Shown in pieces: positions 15,409 through 24,412 of a stretch of DNA of 35,854 nucleotides (within the stretch, counting starts at the first letter, position 1; every line of letters starts with the position of its first letter). Source of the DNA: Desulfuromonadaceae bacterium (GTDB lineage: Bacteria; Desulfobacterota; Desulfuromonadia; Geobacterales; Pseudopelobacteraceae). The translations under genes were made by a program, and so were the position numbers. The stretch lies in contig JAQTXD010000031.1 of the NCBI GenBank assembly GCA_028688955.1, positions 1 through 35,854 on the forward strand, in the 5' to 3' direction. A model generated the notes under the pieces. It made no database searches, had not been told where the DNA came from, and saw only the letters and a list, made by a program, of their open reading frames with translations.

Positions 15409-16431
15409 TTGAGTCTTCTCAGTCGTTTTTTTTCAAAGTCCCCATCGGATCTACTGCTGAAAGGGGATAAACATTTAGAAGCTGCCTGTTTTTTTGAAGC
15501 GCGAACCTGTTATGAAGATGGCTTGCAACTCTGTTCTGGCAACGATTCCGGTGACGAATTGAGGCCTGTTTTTCTTGATCGCATCAAGGGTGCAAATGAC
15601 AAACTTGCTGAGCGTAACTTTAGTGAAGCAGAATATGCTCATTCATGTGGTGATGATACTAAAGCGGTTGATCACCTTGAACTTGCAAAAACGCTAACCA
15701 ATGATCCTGTTTTACGGGAAAAGGCGGATACGCTGCTCCACCGCCTTTTGCAAACTGGCGATGAACAGCCTGCGCATGTTGCATCATCGTCATGTGGTTC
15801 CTGTGCGGGGTCGTCGTGCAGTGAGCCGGTTGATAGTGGTCACGTGGATCATGCACTGCCGTTAGGCGAATATTATGAGCTACTTATCCAGCAACTACCT
15901 TCTGATCAGTATCATCGCTATGCCGAGTTAGGAGAGGCTTTTGCGTATGCGTACGTTGCTGCCAGTCGTGACGACCATACAGCTGCATTGCACGGCATTG
16001 AAAGTTGCGCAGGAACCCTGCCGCAGGATATTTATCTGTACGAAAAGGGAAAGATTCTGCACCGTCTTGGAAACGATCGGGAGGCGGAACAGCTCCTTCG
16101 CAACACGGTTCAACTGAATAGATCTCATTCGCTTGCATGGATTGCCCTTGCTTATCTGTTACGGGAGAGTAATCGTATTGAAGAATGCCTTTCGGTCGTT
16201 GAAGTGATGATTACAGAACAGATACTGCCTGAGCAGGCATTGTTACTGCGTGCCGATATTTATGAGGTGACCGGGGACCATGAACGTGCTGTAAACCTGT
16301 ACGTTGAATTGCTGCAGACGCCGTTTGTACGTGCAGCAGCAGAGCGATTGTATGTCATTCTCATGGAGGTTGGTCGCGAGAGTGATGCCGCCGCTATTTT
16401 CAAAAAATATTTGAATAAATCCTGTCACTAA
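15409..16431 (+). CDS. TPR-repeat protein with a Cys cluster in its linker
   Basis: This 340-residue cytoplasmic protein begins at a TTG (15409) that follows AAAGG by about seven bases; no ATG or GTG gives a better start. Helical repeats of TPR type occupy residues 12-115 and 155-335 (for example around LYEKGKILHRLGNDREAEQLL and WIALAYLLRESNRIEECL). Between them is a flexible linker carrying Cys129, Cys132 and Cys137 (SSSCGSCAGSSCSEP), which could bind metal or form a disulfide. It starts ten bases after rlmD and probably shares its transcript. The function is unknown; TPR proteins usually act as scaffolds. Confidence 0.75.
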   Translation: MSLLSRFFSKSPSDLLLKGDKHLEAACFFEARTCYEDGLQLCSGNDSGDELRPVFLDRIKGANDKLAERNFSEAEYAHSCGDDTKAVDHLELAKTLTNDPVLREKADTLLHRLLQTGDEQPAHVASSSCGSCAGSSCSEPVDSGHVDHALPLGEYYELLIQQLPSDQYHRYAELGEAFAYAYVAASRDDHTAALHGIESCAGTLPQDIYLYEKGKILHRLGNDREAEQLLRNTVQLNRSHSLAWIALAYLLRESNRIEECLSVVEVMITEQILPEQALLLRADIYEVTGDHERAVNLYVELLQTPFVRAAAERLYVILMEVGRESDAAAIFKKYLNKSCH

Positions 16432-16480
16432 TATTGTCTATCATGTATTACCGGTATGGCTACTATTACGGAGGTGTCCA

Positions 16481-16756
16481 ATGAATAAATCAGAACTGAT
16501 CGAGCAATTAGCTGAGAGAAAGGATTTACCGATCAAGCGTGCTGAAGAGCTTGTGAATCTTATTTTTTCATCCATGGGTGAAGCAATGGTACAGGGCGAG
16601 CGTATTGAAATCCGTGGATTAGGTAGTTTTGTTATCAAAGAGTATGGTACGTACACCGGGCGAAATCCCAAAACAGGTGAGCCAATTAATGTGAGCCCCA
16701 AAAAACTGCCATTCTTCAAAGTTGGTAAAGAATTAAAAGAAATGGTGCTTGGATAG
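16481..16756 (+). CDS. ihfB: Integration host factor/HU-family DNA-binding protein, IHF beta type
   Basis: The 91-residue protein has the full HU/IHF fold. It has an N-terminal helix pair MNKSELIEQLAERKDL, the conserved RIEIRGLGSFVIKEY strands, and a DNA-inserting arm with the proline in GRNPKTGEPI, then VSPKKLPFFKVGKELKEMV. The IRG(L/F)GSF form and the short length fit IHF beta better than HU, but subunit assignment within such genomes is not certain. The dimer bends DNA at specific sites and commonly assists sigma-54 promoters, which is notable because an NtrC-type activator lies downstream. The ATG at 16481 follows an excellent GGAGGTG site. Confidence 0.85.
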   Translation: MNKSELIEQLAERKDLPIKRAEELVNLIFSSMGEAMVQGERIEIRGLGSFVIKEYGTYTGRNPKTGEPINVSPKKLPFFKVGKELKEMVLG

Positions 16757-16847
16757 TTTGTCCCTACTGCGTGGATACCCGTTGATCTACAGCGTATAAC
16801 GGCTCTGTTCCAAAAGTTCGGTTGCCGTATTGGTGCATGAACCTTGA

Positions 16848-16890
16848 TGCACTTCTCTCCTTGTTGGTCTTACGCAGGGGAAGAAGTGCA
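16848..16890 (+). repeat. Hairpin-forming inverted repeat before the Ppx/GppA gene
   Basis: TGCACTTCT at 16848-16856 pairs perfectly with AGAAGTGCA at 16882-16890. Pairing can extend imperfectly inward (CTCCTTG against CAGGGGA). A T/G-rich TTGTTGTG follows and the translation start is close behind. It could act as a weak terminator for ihfB or as a leader structure for the phosphatase gene. Confidence 0.4.
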
Positions 16891-16913
16891 TTGTTGTGCC
16901 TAAGGAAGAACGT

Positions 16914-17840
16914 GTGAATAATTATTGTGCTGCGATTGATTTTGGAACCAATACCGCCCGATTACTCATCGCCGAATGTTCGAATCTAGGAGTTGTCCCT
17001 GTTCGGGTCGAGCGGGAGATTATTCGACTTGGCGGCGGATTTACCGATGAATTCGGGCTCTCTGTTGAAGCCCAGACGCGTGGTTTGGCGTGCCTGCAGA
17101 GGTTTTCAACGATCATTTCTGAATACGGTGTGACCCGGATACAGGCCTCAGCTACCAGTGCGGTTCGAGATGCAGCCAATGGAAGTGCTTTTGTCGATAC
17201 TGCATTCCATAAAACGGGTATTAAGCTGGTTGTCATTGACGGTGATCTGGAAGCACGCTTGACGCTGAAGGGAGTACTGTCCAGTCTAATATCCGGTACT
17301 GACACACTTGTCGTTCTTGATATTGGGGGGGGGAGTACCGAATTTACCGTGTCACATCACGGTTCTCTTCTCTTTAGTAAAAGTATGCCGATCGGTGTTG
17401 TGAGGCTGACGGAAGGATTCCGTACAAACGATGAAATGACGCATCGTGTTACGTCCGTCATTGCAGAGCTGAAGGACGATGTATTGAAATCAGGTATATC
17501 TCTATCGGGAGATTATGATCTGGTTGGAACAGCTGGTACTGCGACAACCATTGCCGCAATAAAAATGGAGATGGTTGAATACGACTACACCAGAGTTAAT
17601 AACTTTACAGTACTGAAGGATGATATTGTTGAAATGTTTCAGCGACTATTGCCGTTGTTGCCAGAAGAGCGTCTGGCGGTAAAAGGTCTTGAAAAAGGGC
17701 GGGAAGATCTTATTATCGCGGGACTTATAATCATTACATCAGTTATGAATACGTTTGGATTCAGTCGTTTGAAGATAAGTGATTTCGGGCTGCTGGAAGG
17801 TTTAGCGCTCTCCTGCGGTTCAGTTGACGACGAGTCCTGA
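16914..17840 (+). CDS. Ppx/GppA-family phosphatase (short form)
   Basis: The protein has the ASKHA-fold phosphate-binding motifs of exopolyphosphatase/guanosine pentaphosphatase: CAAIDFGTNTARLLIAE at the N-terminus, ATSAVRDAANG, and the second loop VVLDIGGGSTEF. At about 308 residues it holds only the two-lobed catalytic core and lacks the C-terminal HD-like domains of long Ppx. It hydrolyses terminal phosphates of polyphosphate or pppGpp. I prefer the GTG at 16914, seven bases after AAGGA; a GTG at 16896 would add six residues. Three glycine codons in the second loop are all GGG, giving a run of nine G at 17325-17333. Confidence 0.85.
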   Translation: MNNYCAAIDFGTNTARLLIAECSNLGVVPVRVEREIIRLGGGFTDEFGLSVEAQTRGLACLQRFSTIISEYGVTRIQASATSAVRDAANGSAFVDTAFHKTGIKLVVIDGDLEARLTLKGVLSSLISGTDTLVVLDIGGGSTEFTVSHHGSLLFSKSMPIGVVRLTEGFRTNDEMTHRVTSVIAELKDDVLKSGISLSGDYDLVGTAGTATTIAAIKMEMVEYDYTRVNNFTVLKDDIVEMFQRLLPLLPEERLAVKGLEKGREDLIIAGLIIITSVMNTFGFSRLKISDFGLLEGLALSCGSVDDES

Positions 17841-17910
17841 TGTCCTGCTGTTGATTTGTTTCTTTATTTTTCGATTATTTTAAACAGATTTACTCTGATA
17901 AGGGGGGGCA

Positions 17911-19395
17911 ATGCTTGATAAACGCGGTTGCGGTGTGCTGTTACATCCTACGTCTCTCCCGGGACCGGGTGGAATCGGCACCTTGGGTACGGATGCCCGT
18001 CGGTTTATTGATGTGCTGGCAGCAATGGGGATGACCTATTGGCAGGTTCTCCCACTTACTCCTCCGGCATGCGGTAACTCTCCCTATTCCGCTTTTTCGG
18101 CTTTTGCGGGAAACCCGCTTTTGATCGACCTTGATCAAATTTCTGCGGATGGCGATCTTCCTAGTGTTACATACAATGACAGTGCCAGTACAGCCAGTGT
18201 CAACTTTGAGGCAGTTTCCAGGCATAAGATAAAGCTGCTTAAAAAAGCAGGCACTGCATTTCTGGCGAACGATTCATCTCAGCGAAAACACGATTTCTGG
18301 GATTTTTGCAACACAACCCCATGGCTTCACAATTATGCACTTTTTATGGCGCTGAAACATCGTTACAGAGGGCGTCCATGGAATAAATGGCCGCTCGAAA
18401 CAGCTCTTTTGACGCCGGAAAAATATGAAAAATGGTCTGTTGAATTGGGAGCTGAAATTGGTATTCATAAGTATATACAATGGCAGTTTTTCAAGCAGTG
18501 GCGGGAGGTGCGCACGTACGCTGCCAGAAACGGGGTATCAATCATAGGTGATATCCCGATTTTTGTCGGTTATGATTCCGCCGATGTGTGGAGTCACCGT
18601 GATCTGTTTCTTCTCGACACGAAGGGTAATCCAACAGCTGTTGCCGGGGTGCCGCCTGATTATTTCAGTTCGACCGGGCAGCTCTGGGGTAACCCGCTCT
18701 ACGACTGGGAGGCAATGAAGACGCAGGGCTATGCTTGGTGGATAGAGCGGTTTCGGGCAATGTTCGAGACTTTTGATGTTGTGAGAATTGATCACTTCAG
18801 GGGATTTGAAGCTGCCTGGCACGTTCCGGCCGGAGAAACAACAGCCGTCAACGGAACATGGGTCACGGCCCCGGGGACATCTCTGTTCGATACATTGTAT
18901 GCTGCGCTTGGCACGTTGCCTGTAATCGCAGAAGATCTTGGTATTATTACTCCGGAGGTTATTGCTCTCCGTGATCGTTACAAATTTCCGGGGATGAAAA
19001 TAGTACAGTTTGCCTTTGACTCAGGGCCATCAAATGCGTACCTGCCGCATAATCACGAAAAAAATTCCGTTGTCTACACCGGAACCCATGATAATGACAC
19101 CACTGCAGGATGGTACGCTTCCTTGTCAAATGCACAACGCGCCCGGGTGAATTATTATGTGGGAAGTGGAAGTGCTGACGCGGTATCAGCAATTGTGCGC
19201 ACGGTGTTAATGTCTGTTGCAAATACAACAATTATTCCATTTCAGGATTTATTGCATGCGGGAAGCGAGGCCCGTATGAATATTCCCGGTACGGCATATG
19301 ATAACTGGGGATGGCGTTTTACCTGGGAGATGCTTGTGAATGATCTTGTTGGCAGTGTTCGTGACCAAGTAGAGTGCTATGGCAGGTGTGTTTAA
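17911..19395 (+). CDS. malQ: 4-alpha-glucanotransferase (amylomaltase)
   Basis: This 494-residue cytoplasmic enzyme is a GH77 amylomaltase of normal bacterial length. It opens with RGCGVLLHPTSLPGPGGIGTLG and QVLPLTPPACGNSPYSAFSAFA. Catalytic motifs are the nucleophile Asp in VRIDHFRGFEAAW, the acid/base Glu in VIAEDLGIITPEV, and the GTHDNDTTAGW stabilising Asp. It transfers maltooligosaccharide segments between alpha-1,4-glucans and serves glycogen or maltodextrin metabolism. The ATG at 17911 follows an AAGGGGGGG ribosome site. No other glycogen genes are in the window. The fatty-acid operon promoter begins 31 bases after its stop. Confidence 0.95.
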   Translation: MLDKRGCGVLLHPTSLPGPGGIGTLGTDARRFIDVLAAMGMTYWQVLPLTPPACGNSPYSAFSAFAGNPLLIDLDQISADGDLPSVTYNDSASTASVNFEAVSRHKIKLLKKAGTAFLANDSSQRKHDFWDFCNTTPWLHNYALFMALKHRYRGRPWNKWPLETALLTPEKYEKWSVELGAEIGIHKYIQWQFFKQWREVRTYAARNGVSIIGDIPIFVGYDSADVWSHRDLFLLDTKGNPTAVAGVPPDYFSSTGQLWGNPLYDWEAMKTQGYAWWIERFRAMFETFDVVRIDHFRGFEAAWHVPAGETTAVNGTWVTAPGTSLFDTLYAALGTLPVIAEDLGIITPEVIALRDRYKFPGMKIVQFAFDSGPSNAYLPHNHEKNSVVYTGTHDNDTTAGWYASLSNAQRARVNYYVGSGSADAVSAIVRTVLMSVANTTIIPFQDLLHAGSEARMNIPGTAYDNWGWRFTWEMLVNDLVGSVRDQVECYGRCV

Positions 19396-19425
19396 AGTGA
19401 GAGTAAATCTTTGCACGTAAATTTC

Positions 19426-19453
19426 TTGACAATTCAAGTATATTCTTTATACT
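19426..19453 (+). promoter_or_regulatory. Sigma-70 promoter of the DUF177-rpmF-fatty acid operon
   Basis: A consensus -35 TTGACA (19426-19431) and a -10 TATACT (19448-19453), one base off TATAAT, are separated by 16 bases. The start of transcription should fall near 19460, giving a leader of about 30 bases before the DUF177 gene. It is the clearest promoter in the window and sits exactly at the head of the ribosomal-protein and fatty-acid gene run. Confidence 0.8.
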
Positions 19454-19489
19454 GACTTGCTTTAAATTTATTGGTGCTTTTGTTCTCTG

Positions 19490-20041
19490 GTGGTGTTATT
19501 GAAGCTGCACGTTGATCACATAAAGGATGTACCTGTATCGGTTCATATCGATGAGCCTGTAAGTGTATTTCCACTTCTTGCTGATATGCAGCATGATGCG
19601 AATTGTCACATTACCGGGAACATCCTGGGGGACTTAACCGTCACCCGTGAATACGAAAACATTCGGGTAACCGGTAGGATATCGGCACCACTTGCTCTTT
19701 CATGCTCGCGCTGTCTAGCGGATTACACTTCTTTTATAGACACCAATTTCACAATCTTTTTCCGGAAAGAGAGCTCGATTTCAGCCGTATCAGATGATGA
19801 ACTAGAGCTTGGTGAAATGGATCTGTTATCATCTGCCTATTCCGGTGACGAGATAGATCTGACTCATGAAATTGAGGAGCAGGTTGCCATGGAAATTCCA
19901 TTAAAACCACTCTGTAATGATGATTGTAAGGGATTGTGTCATACATGCGGCATTGATTTAAACACTTCAACTTGTTCCTGTGGTGCTGAGTCCACAAGTC
20001 TCAAGTTCAGTGCGTTGAAGGATTTTAAAGTAATCCAATAA
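19490..20041 (+). CDS. DUF177 family protein (YceD-like)
   Basis: The 183-residue protein matches the YceD/DUF177 family, which is almost always found immediately upstream of rpmF. It has a central LSCSRCLADY motif (C72, C75), an acidic ELELGEMDLLSSAYSGDEIDLTHEIEEQ segment typical of the family, and a C-terminal CNDDCKGLCHTCG with the Cys pattern of a small metal site. The E. coli homologue is associated with 23S rRNA accumulation; a ribosome-assembly role here is inferred. The start is uncertain: GTG at 19490 or 19493, or TTG at 19499, the last best spaced from GGTGG. Confidence 0.85.
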   Translation: MVLLKLHVDHIKDVPVSVHIDEPVSVFPLLADMQHDANCHITGNILGDLTVTREYENIRVTGRISAPLALSCSRCLADYTSFIDTNFTIFFRKESSISAVSDDELELGEMDLLSSAYSGDEIDLTHEIEEQVAMEIPLKPLCNDDCKGLCHTCGIDLNTSTCSCGAESTSLKFSALKDFKVIQ

Positions 20042-20090
20042 ATAGAGCGGTGGCGCGAAAACGTGTACCACCAGAAAAAGGAGAAACACC

Positions 20091-20279
20091 ATGGCTGTAC
20101 CCAAGAAAAAAACGTCCAAATCACGCAAAAATATGAGAAGAGCCCACGATTTTCTGACTACTCCGTCGCTGTCTGTCTGTCCTCAGTGTAAAGCTGCAAA
20201 GTTACCACACCGGACATGTCTCGCCTGTGGAACATATAAGGGAAAAGAGGTCATTGATCTTTCTGCGGCACAAGCATAG
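20091..20279 (+). CDS. rpmF: 50S ribosomal protein L32
   Basis: This 62-residue protein has the standard [20 protein letters not shown] start. A zinc-ribbon set of four Cys follows: C30 and C33 in VCPQC, C43 and C46 in CLACG. The C+ zinc-binding form is complete. A strong AAAGGAG site precedes the ATG. It stops 12 bases before plsX, the usual pairing of rpmF with phospholipid synthesis. Confidence 0.97.
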   Translation: MAVPKKKTSKSRKNMRRAHDFLTTPSLSVCPQCKAAKLPHRTCLACGTYKGKEVIDLSAAQA

Positions 20280-20291
20280 AGAACTGACACT

Positions 20292-21347
20292 GTGTCACTT
20301 CCGAATCAGATGAGGGTTGCAGTTGACGCGATGGGTGGTGACAATGCGCCTCTTGTTGAAGTGGAGGGTGCCGTTGCGGCCTGTCGGGAATTCGGATTGG
20401 CGGTGACTCTTGTCGGTGACCGTGAGCGTCTGGAATCTGAGCTTGCCAAATATTCGATCAGCGGTCTTGATATTGATATTTTTCATGCGAGTGAAATCGT
20501 CGGTATGCATGATTCCGCATCTGATGCTGTGCGCAAAAAGCGTGACTCCTCAGTACGTCGTGCCTTTGAACTTGTTAAGGATGGCAATGCATGCGCTGCT
20601 GTAAGTGCCGGTAACTCCGGCGCGACCATGGCATCCGGCATGTTTGTCCTGAAGCGAATTAAAGGCATCGAACGGCCTGCCATTGCTCAGTTATTCCCCA
20701 CTCTTAAAGGGCAGACACTGGTTCTGGATGTAGGCGGCAATGTTGACTGCAAGCCGTTGCACCTTGTCCAGTTTGCCATTATGGGTGAGGTATATGCCCG
20801 CTACGCCATGGGTATCGTCTCGCCGCGAGTCGGTTTGCTTTCCAATGGTGAGGAAGATTCAAAAGGAAATGAACTGACACGGGAAACCAATGCAGTATTA
20901 CGAAAGACATCTCTTAACTATTGCGGCTACATAGAGGGGCGGGATATCTTCGCCGGCGCTGTTGATGTGGTCGTTTGCGATGGATTTGTCGGTAATATTG
21001 TCTTAAAGCTATCCGAAGGGCTCGCGGACGCTGCCGGGAGAATGCTAAAAAGAGAGATCATCAAGAGCTGGATCTCGAAAATTGGCTATCTGTTTGTGCG
21101 CGGTGCATTTGGACGCTTCAAAAAAATTGTCGACTATGCTGAATACGGCGGAGCACCTCTTTTGGGAATCAACGGTGTCGGTATGATCTGTCATGGTGGT
21201 TCAAACGTCAAGGCAATCAAAAATGCGATACGGTTTGCTCATGAGTATGCTAAAAACGGCGTTTCAGAGCATGTTGCCGAGAAACTGTCTGAAAATCAAT
21301 CGGTCTTGATACAAAGGGATTCCCTGCCTCCCGACCCTGCAGAGTAA
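20292..21347 (+). CDS. plsX: Phosphate acyltransferase PlsX
   Basis: The 351-residue enzyme carries the PlsX hallmarks [12 protein letters not shown] at the start, [44 protein letters not shown] and [17 protein letters not shown]. It makes acyl-phosphate from acyl-ACP for PlsY in phosphatidic acid synthesis, acting at the inner face of the membrane. The start codon is a GTG at 20292; an ATG at 20310 is in frame but would cut close to the first conserved strand. It lies in the usual rpmF-plsX-fabH order. Length is normal. Confidence 0.96.
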   Translation: MSLPNQMRVAVDAMGGDNAPLVEVEGAVAACREFGLAVTLVGDRERLESELAKYSISGLDIDIFHASEIVGMHDSASDAVRKKRDSSVRRAFELVKDGNACAAVSAGNSGATMASGMFVLKRIKGIERPAIAQLFPTLKGQTLVLDVGGNVDCKPLHLVQFAIMGEVYARYAMGIVSPRVGLLSNGEEDSKGNELTRETNAVLRKTSLNYCGYIEGRDIFAGAVDVVVCDGFVGNIVLKLSEGLADAAGRMLKREIIKSWISKIGYLFVRGAFGRFKKIVDYAEYGGAPLLGINGVGMICHGGSNVKAIKNAIRFAHEYAKNGVSEHVAEKLSENQSVLIQRDSLPPDPAE

Positions 21348-21360
21348 TGGAGAATCAATT

Positions 21361-22341
21361 GTGAATGTCAGGATTACTGGAACCGGCTCCGCTTTGCCCG
21401 GTAAAATTCTCACTAATGCAGAACTTGAACGGTTGGTTGATACCAGCGATGAGTGGATCACCACGAGAACGGGTATCAAAGAACGGCGTATTGCTATAGA
21501 AGGTGAATACACGTCCACATTTGCAGCTGAGGCCGGTCGTCGGGCCATGGCAATGGCTGGTGTTAACCCCGAAGAAATTGATTTGATCATACTTGGAACA
21601 GTCACACCAGATTTTCCTTTCCCCTCAACTGCCTGCATTGTGCAGGATATCCTTGGTGCAACAAATGCGACCGCATTTGATCTTTCTGCAGCCTGCTCCG
21701 GTTTTCTCTACGGTATGTCAATAGCGGAAAAATATATTTGCTCGGGTGCCGCACGAAAAGTTCTTGTTATCGGGGCTGAAGTATTGTCTCGAATCGTGGA
21801 CTGGCAGGATCGGAACACCTGCGTTCTTTTTGGCGATGGTGCTGGAGCAGTTGTTCTGGAAGGATCTGAAGGTGGCCATTCAATTCTATCCACCCATACT
21901 TTTACGAATGGTGCCTTTTGGAATCTTCTGTATCAACCGGGGTGCGGTAGCAGGAATCCTGCAACTGACAGTCGTACGATTGATGAGCGGCTTACATTCA
22001 TCAAGATGGAAGGAAATGATGTATTCAAGCACGCCGTGCGTGCCATGGAAGAAGCTGCACTTACGGCGTTGGATACAAATGGTCTCCTTCCGTCCGATAT
22101 TTCCCTTTTGATACCTCACCAGGCAAACCGCCGAATTATTGATGCGACTGCAAAACGCCTCGGACTCGGTACAGATCGGGTATTCACTAATCTGCATCGC
22201 TACGGAAATACGTCTTCAGCCTCAATTCCAATTTCACTGGATGAAGCACACCGTCAGGGCGTCTTGACTTCCGGGGACAAACTATTGCTGGTTGCTTTCG
22301 GGGGTGGATTTACATACGCCTCTGCACTTGTCAACTGGTAG
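21361..22341 (+). CDS. fabH: Beta-ketoacyl-ACP synthase III
   Basis: The 326-residue enzyme has the FabH catalytic triad: Cys112 in FDLSAACSGFLYG, His in LLIPHQANRRIID and Asn in HRYGNTSSASIP. The TRTGIKERRIA segment near residues 35-45 is the family's CoA-binding start. It condenses acetyl-CoA (or a branched acyl-CoA) with malonyl-ACP to begin fatty acid synthesis. It starts at a GTG (21361) after TGGAGA. It lies 13 bases after plsX, in the same operon. Confidence 0.96.
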   Translation: MNVRITGTGSALPGKILTNAELERLVDTSDEWITTRTGIKERRIAIEGEYTSTFAAEAGRRAMAMAGVNPEEIDLIILGTVTPDFPFPSTACIVQDILGATNATAFDLSAACSGFLYGMSIAEKYICSGAARKVLVIGAEVLSRIVDWQDRNTCVLFGDGAGAVVLEGSEGGHSILSTHTFTNGAFWNLLYQPGCGSRNPATDSRTIDERLTFIKMEGNDVFKHAVRAMEEAALTALDTNGLLPSDISLLIPHQANRRIIDATAKRLGLGTDRVFTNLHRYGNTSSASIPISLDEAHRQGVLTSGDKLLLVAFGGGFTYASALVNW

Positions 22342-22378
22342 CTGAAGCGCACTATTATCTCACACAAGGAATTAGTTT

Positions 22379-23311
22379 ATGTCGAAAACTGCATTTATAT
22401 TTCCTGGTCAAGGCTCACAATATCCCGGTATGGGAAAGGAGTTGGCAGATACGTTTGGTGTAGCACGTCATCTGTTTGAGGAAGCTGATGATGCTCTTGG
22501 TTTTAAACTGTCTGCGCTCTGTTTTGAGGGAAGTGAATCTGACCTTAAGCTGACGGCAAATACTCAGCCGGCTATATTGACCACGAGCATTGCTGTATTA
22601 AAGGTGCTTGAACAGGAAACTGATCAGAAAGCTGATTATGTTGCCGGCCATTCGCTCGGAGAATTTTCGGCATTGGTCTGTTCAGGTGCATTTTCATTTG
22701 CAGATGCGGTAAAAACGGTGCGTGCTCGTGGAACATTTATGCAGGAGGCTGTTCCGGTCGGTACCGGGACAATGGCTGCAATGCTTGGAATCGAGCGTGA
22801 CATTCTAGAAGAAATATGCCGTGAAGCTGCCGAGGGTGACGTCGTCTCGCCGGCGAACTTTAACTCTCCCGGACAGATAGTTATTGCCGGTTCAGTTGCT
22901 GCTGTCACCCGGGCAATTGAGATTGCAAAAAGTCGTGGATTCCGGAAAGCTATGATGCTGCCGGTTAGTGCCCCCTTCCATTGTGCATTGATGAAACCGG
23001 CTGCAGACCGTTTGGCAGGTGTCCTTGATACTGTTGCGATAGGCGATGTAACAACTCCTGTCATTGCAAATGCTGATGCTGCACCGAACAATGACAAGGA
23101 TCGGGTAAAGCCACTGCTTGTCACGCAGGTTTGCTCTCCTGTGCTGTGGGAACAGTCTGTGACCGCTATGTGTGCTTTGGGTGTGACAAAGTTTATAGAA
23201 CTCGGCCCGGGTAAAGTTTTAAGCGGATTGGTGAAGCGAATCAGTAAAGAGGCGATTCTGGCAAACATCGAAGATGTTGCGGGAATTAAAACGGCCGGGG
23301 AGAATGCATAA
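22379..23311 (+). CDS. fabD: Malonyl-CoA:ACP transacylase
   Basis: The 310-residue enzyme begins MSKTAFIFPGQGSQYPGMG. It has the nucleophile Ser92 in GHSLGEFSA, a downstream Arg in the TVRARGTFMQ motif, and the catalytic His in SAPFHCALM. It loads malonyl groups from malonyl-CoA onto ACP. The ATG at 22379 follows AAGGAATT. The stop overlaps the fabG start by one base (TAATG), showing coupled translation. Confidence 0.96.
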   Translation: MSKTAFIFPGQGSQYPGMGKELADTFGVARHLFEEADDALGFKLSALCFEGSESDLKLTANTQPAILTTSIAVLKVLEQETDQKADYVAGHSLGEFSALVCSGAFSFADAVKTVRARGTFMQEAVPVGTGTMAAMLGIERDILEEICREAAEGDVVSPANFNSPGQIVIAGSVAAVTRAIEIAKSRGFRKAMMLPVSAPFHCALMKPAADRLAGVLDTVAIGDVTTPVIANADAAPNNDKDRVKPLLVTQVCSPVLWEQSVTAMCALGVTKFIELGPGKVLSGLVKRISKEAILANIEDVAGIKTAGENA

Positions 23312-24045
23312 TGAAAGGTCAAGTCGCATTGATTACCGGAGCTTCACGAGGGATCGGTCAGGCCATTGCCTTGCGGCTTGCTGCTGAAGGGGTATATGTC
23401 GTAGCCACTGCAACCACAGATATTGGAGCCGAGGCAACGGTAGCTGCCATCATTGCCCAGGGAGGTGCCGGTAAAGCTGTTAAGCTTGATGTCACCAACT
23501 CTGCCGAGGTCGAAGCTCTTTTTAAAACGATTACTGCCGAACATGGTCGCCTTGATATTCTTGTAAATAATGCCGGAATAACAAAGGATGGCCTTATGAT
23601 GCGAATGAAAGATAGCGACTGGGATTCTGTAATCGACACGAATCTGAAGGGTTCTTTCATTTGTTTGCGGGAAGCATCCAAAATAATGACCAAGGCACGA
23701 TACGGCAGAGTTGTTAATATAAGCTCGGTTGTTGGTGAAATGGGGAATCCCGGTCAGGTAAACTATTGTGCAAGTAAAGCGGGAATTTTTGGTTTAACAA
23801 AATCAGCTGCACGCGAATTGGCCAAACGCAATATTACCGTGAATGCAGTTGCTCCAGGATTTATTGAAACTGACATGACAGCTGATCTTCCCGAAAAAGG
23901 CCGGGAAGCTCTTATGCAAAACGTTCCCATGGGTCGATTCGGATCAATTGAAGATATTGCCTATGCGGTACTTTTTTTGGTGTCTCCGCATGCAGGATAT
24001 ATCACAGGTCAGGTACTGTCCGTAAATGGCGGAATGTATATGTAG
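23311..24045 (+). CDS. fabG: 3-oxoacyl-ACP reductase
   Basis: This 244-residue short-chain dehydrogenase has the NADP motif TGASRGIGQ (residues 9-17), NNAG at 86-89, catalytic Asn111, Ser138/139, Tyr152 and Lys156 (YCASK), and the PGFIETDMT loop. It reduces 3-oxoacyl-ACP with NADPH in elongation. Its position between fabD and acpP and the family sequence make FabG certain over other SDRs. It overlaps fabD by one base. Confidence 0.96.
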   Translation: MKGQVALITGASRGIGQAIALRLAAEGVYVVATATTDIGAEATVAAIIAQGGAGKAVKLDVTNSAEVEALFKTITAEHGRLDILVNNAGITKDGLMMRMKDSDWDSVIDTNLKGSFICLREASKIMTKARYGRVVNISSVVGEMGNPGQVNYCASKAGIFGLTKSAARELAKRNITVNAVAPGFIETDMTADLPEKGREALMQNVPMGRFGSIEDIAYAVLFLVSPHAGYITGQVLSVNGGMYM

Positions 24046-24076
24046 CAGGTGCAATTATCGGTGTAGCAAATATCGA

Positions 24077-24109
24077 TTGACTTTTAAAGATTTCATGCTT
24101 AATTAAGCA
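24077..24109 (+). promoter_or_regulatory. Candidate acpP promoter with an overlapping 14-bp palindrome
   Basis: TTGACT (24077-24082) and TAATTA (24100-24105) are spaced by 17 bases, a plausible sigma-70 promoter in the 116-base gap before acpP. The -10 lies within a perfect palindrome, TGCTTAATTAAGCA (24096-24109), which would be well placed for a repressor. An internal promoter before acpP fits the high demand for ACP. The palindrome as an operator is inference. Confidence 0.5.
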
Positions 24110-24161
24110 CGCAGCATTACACACAAACCTGCAAAGGTTTAAAATCACATGGAGGTGAAAG

Positions 24162-24395
24162 ATGTCTGATATTGCAAAGAGGGTTAAAGAAATTGTAGCA
24201 GAACAGCTAGGAGTCGAAGAAGCTCAGGTGCTAACGGAATCTTCATTTATGGATGATTTGGGAGCCGATTCCCTTGATACAGTCGAGTTGGTTATGGCTC
24301 TTGAAGAAGAATTTGATATCGAAATTCCTGATGAGGATGCCGAAAAAATCCAGACAGTAAACGATGCCATTGAATACATTACTGAACACAGCTAG
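24162..24395 (+). CDS. acpP: Acyl carrier protein
   Basis: The 77-residue acidic protein has the 4'-phosphopantetheine site at Ser37 in [16 protein letters not shown] and the usual [16 protein letters not shown] helix. It carries growing acyl chains for the Fab enzymes encoded around it. A GGAGGTG site precedes the ATG with ideal spacing, and a dedicated terminator follows the stop. Together with the candidate promoter upstream, this could give an acpP-only transcript in high amounts. Confidence 0.97.
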   Translation: MSDIAKRVKEIVAEQLGVEEAQVLTESSFMDDLGADSLDTVELVMALEEEFDIEIPDEDAEKIQTVNDAIEYITEHS

Positions 24396-24412
24396 GATCA
24401 CATAATTGAACC

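Noticed and set aside
22636-23322. A 228-codon frame on the minus strand
   Set aside because: It lies wholly opposite fabD, whose motifs are complete; the composition is that of a shadow frame with no recognisable domain.
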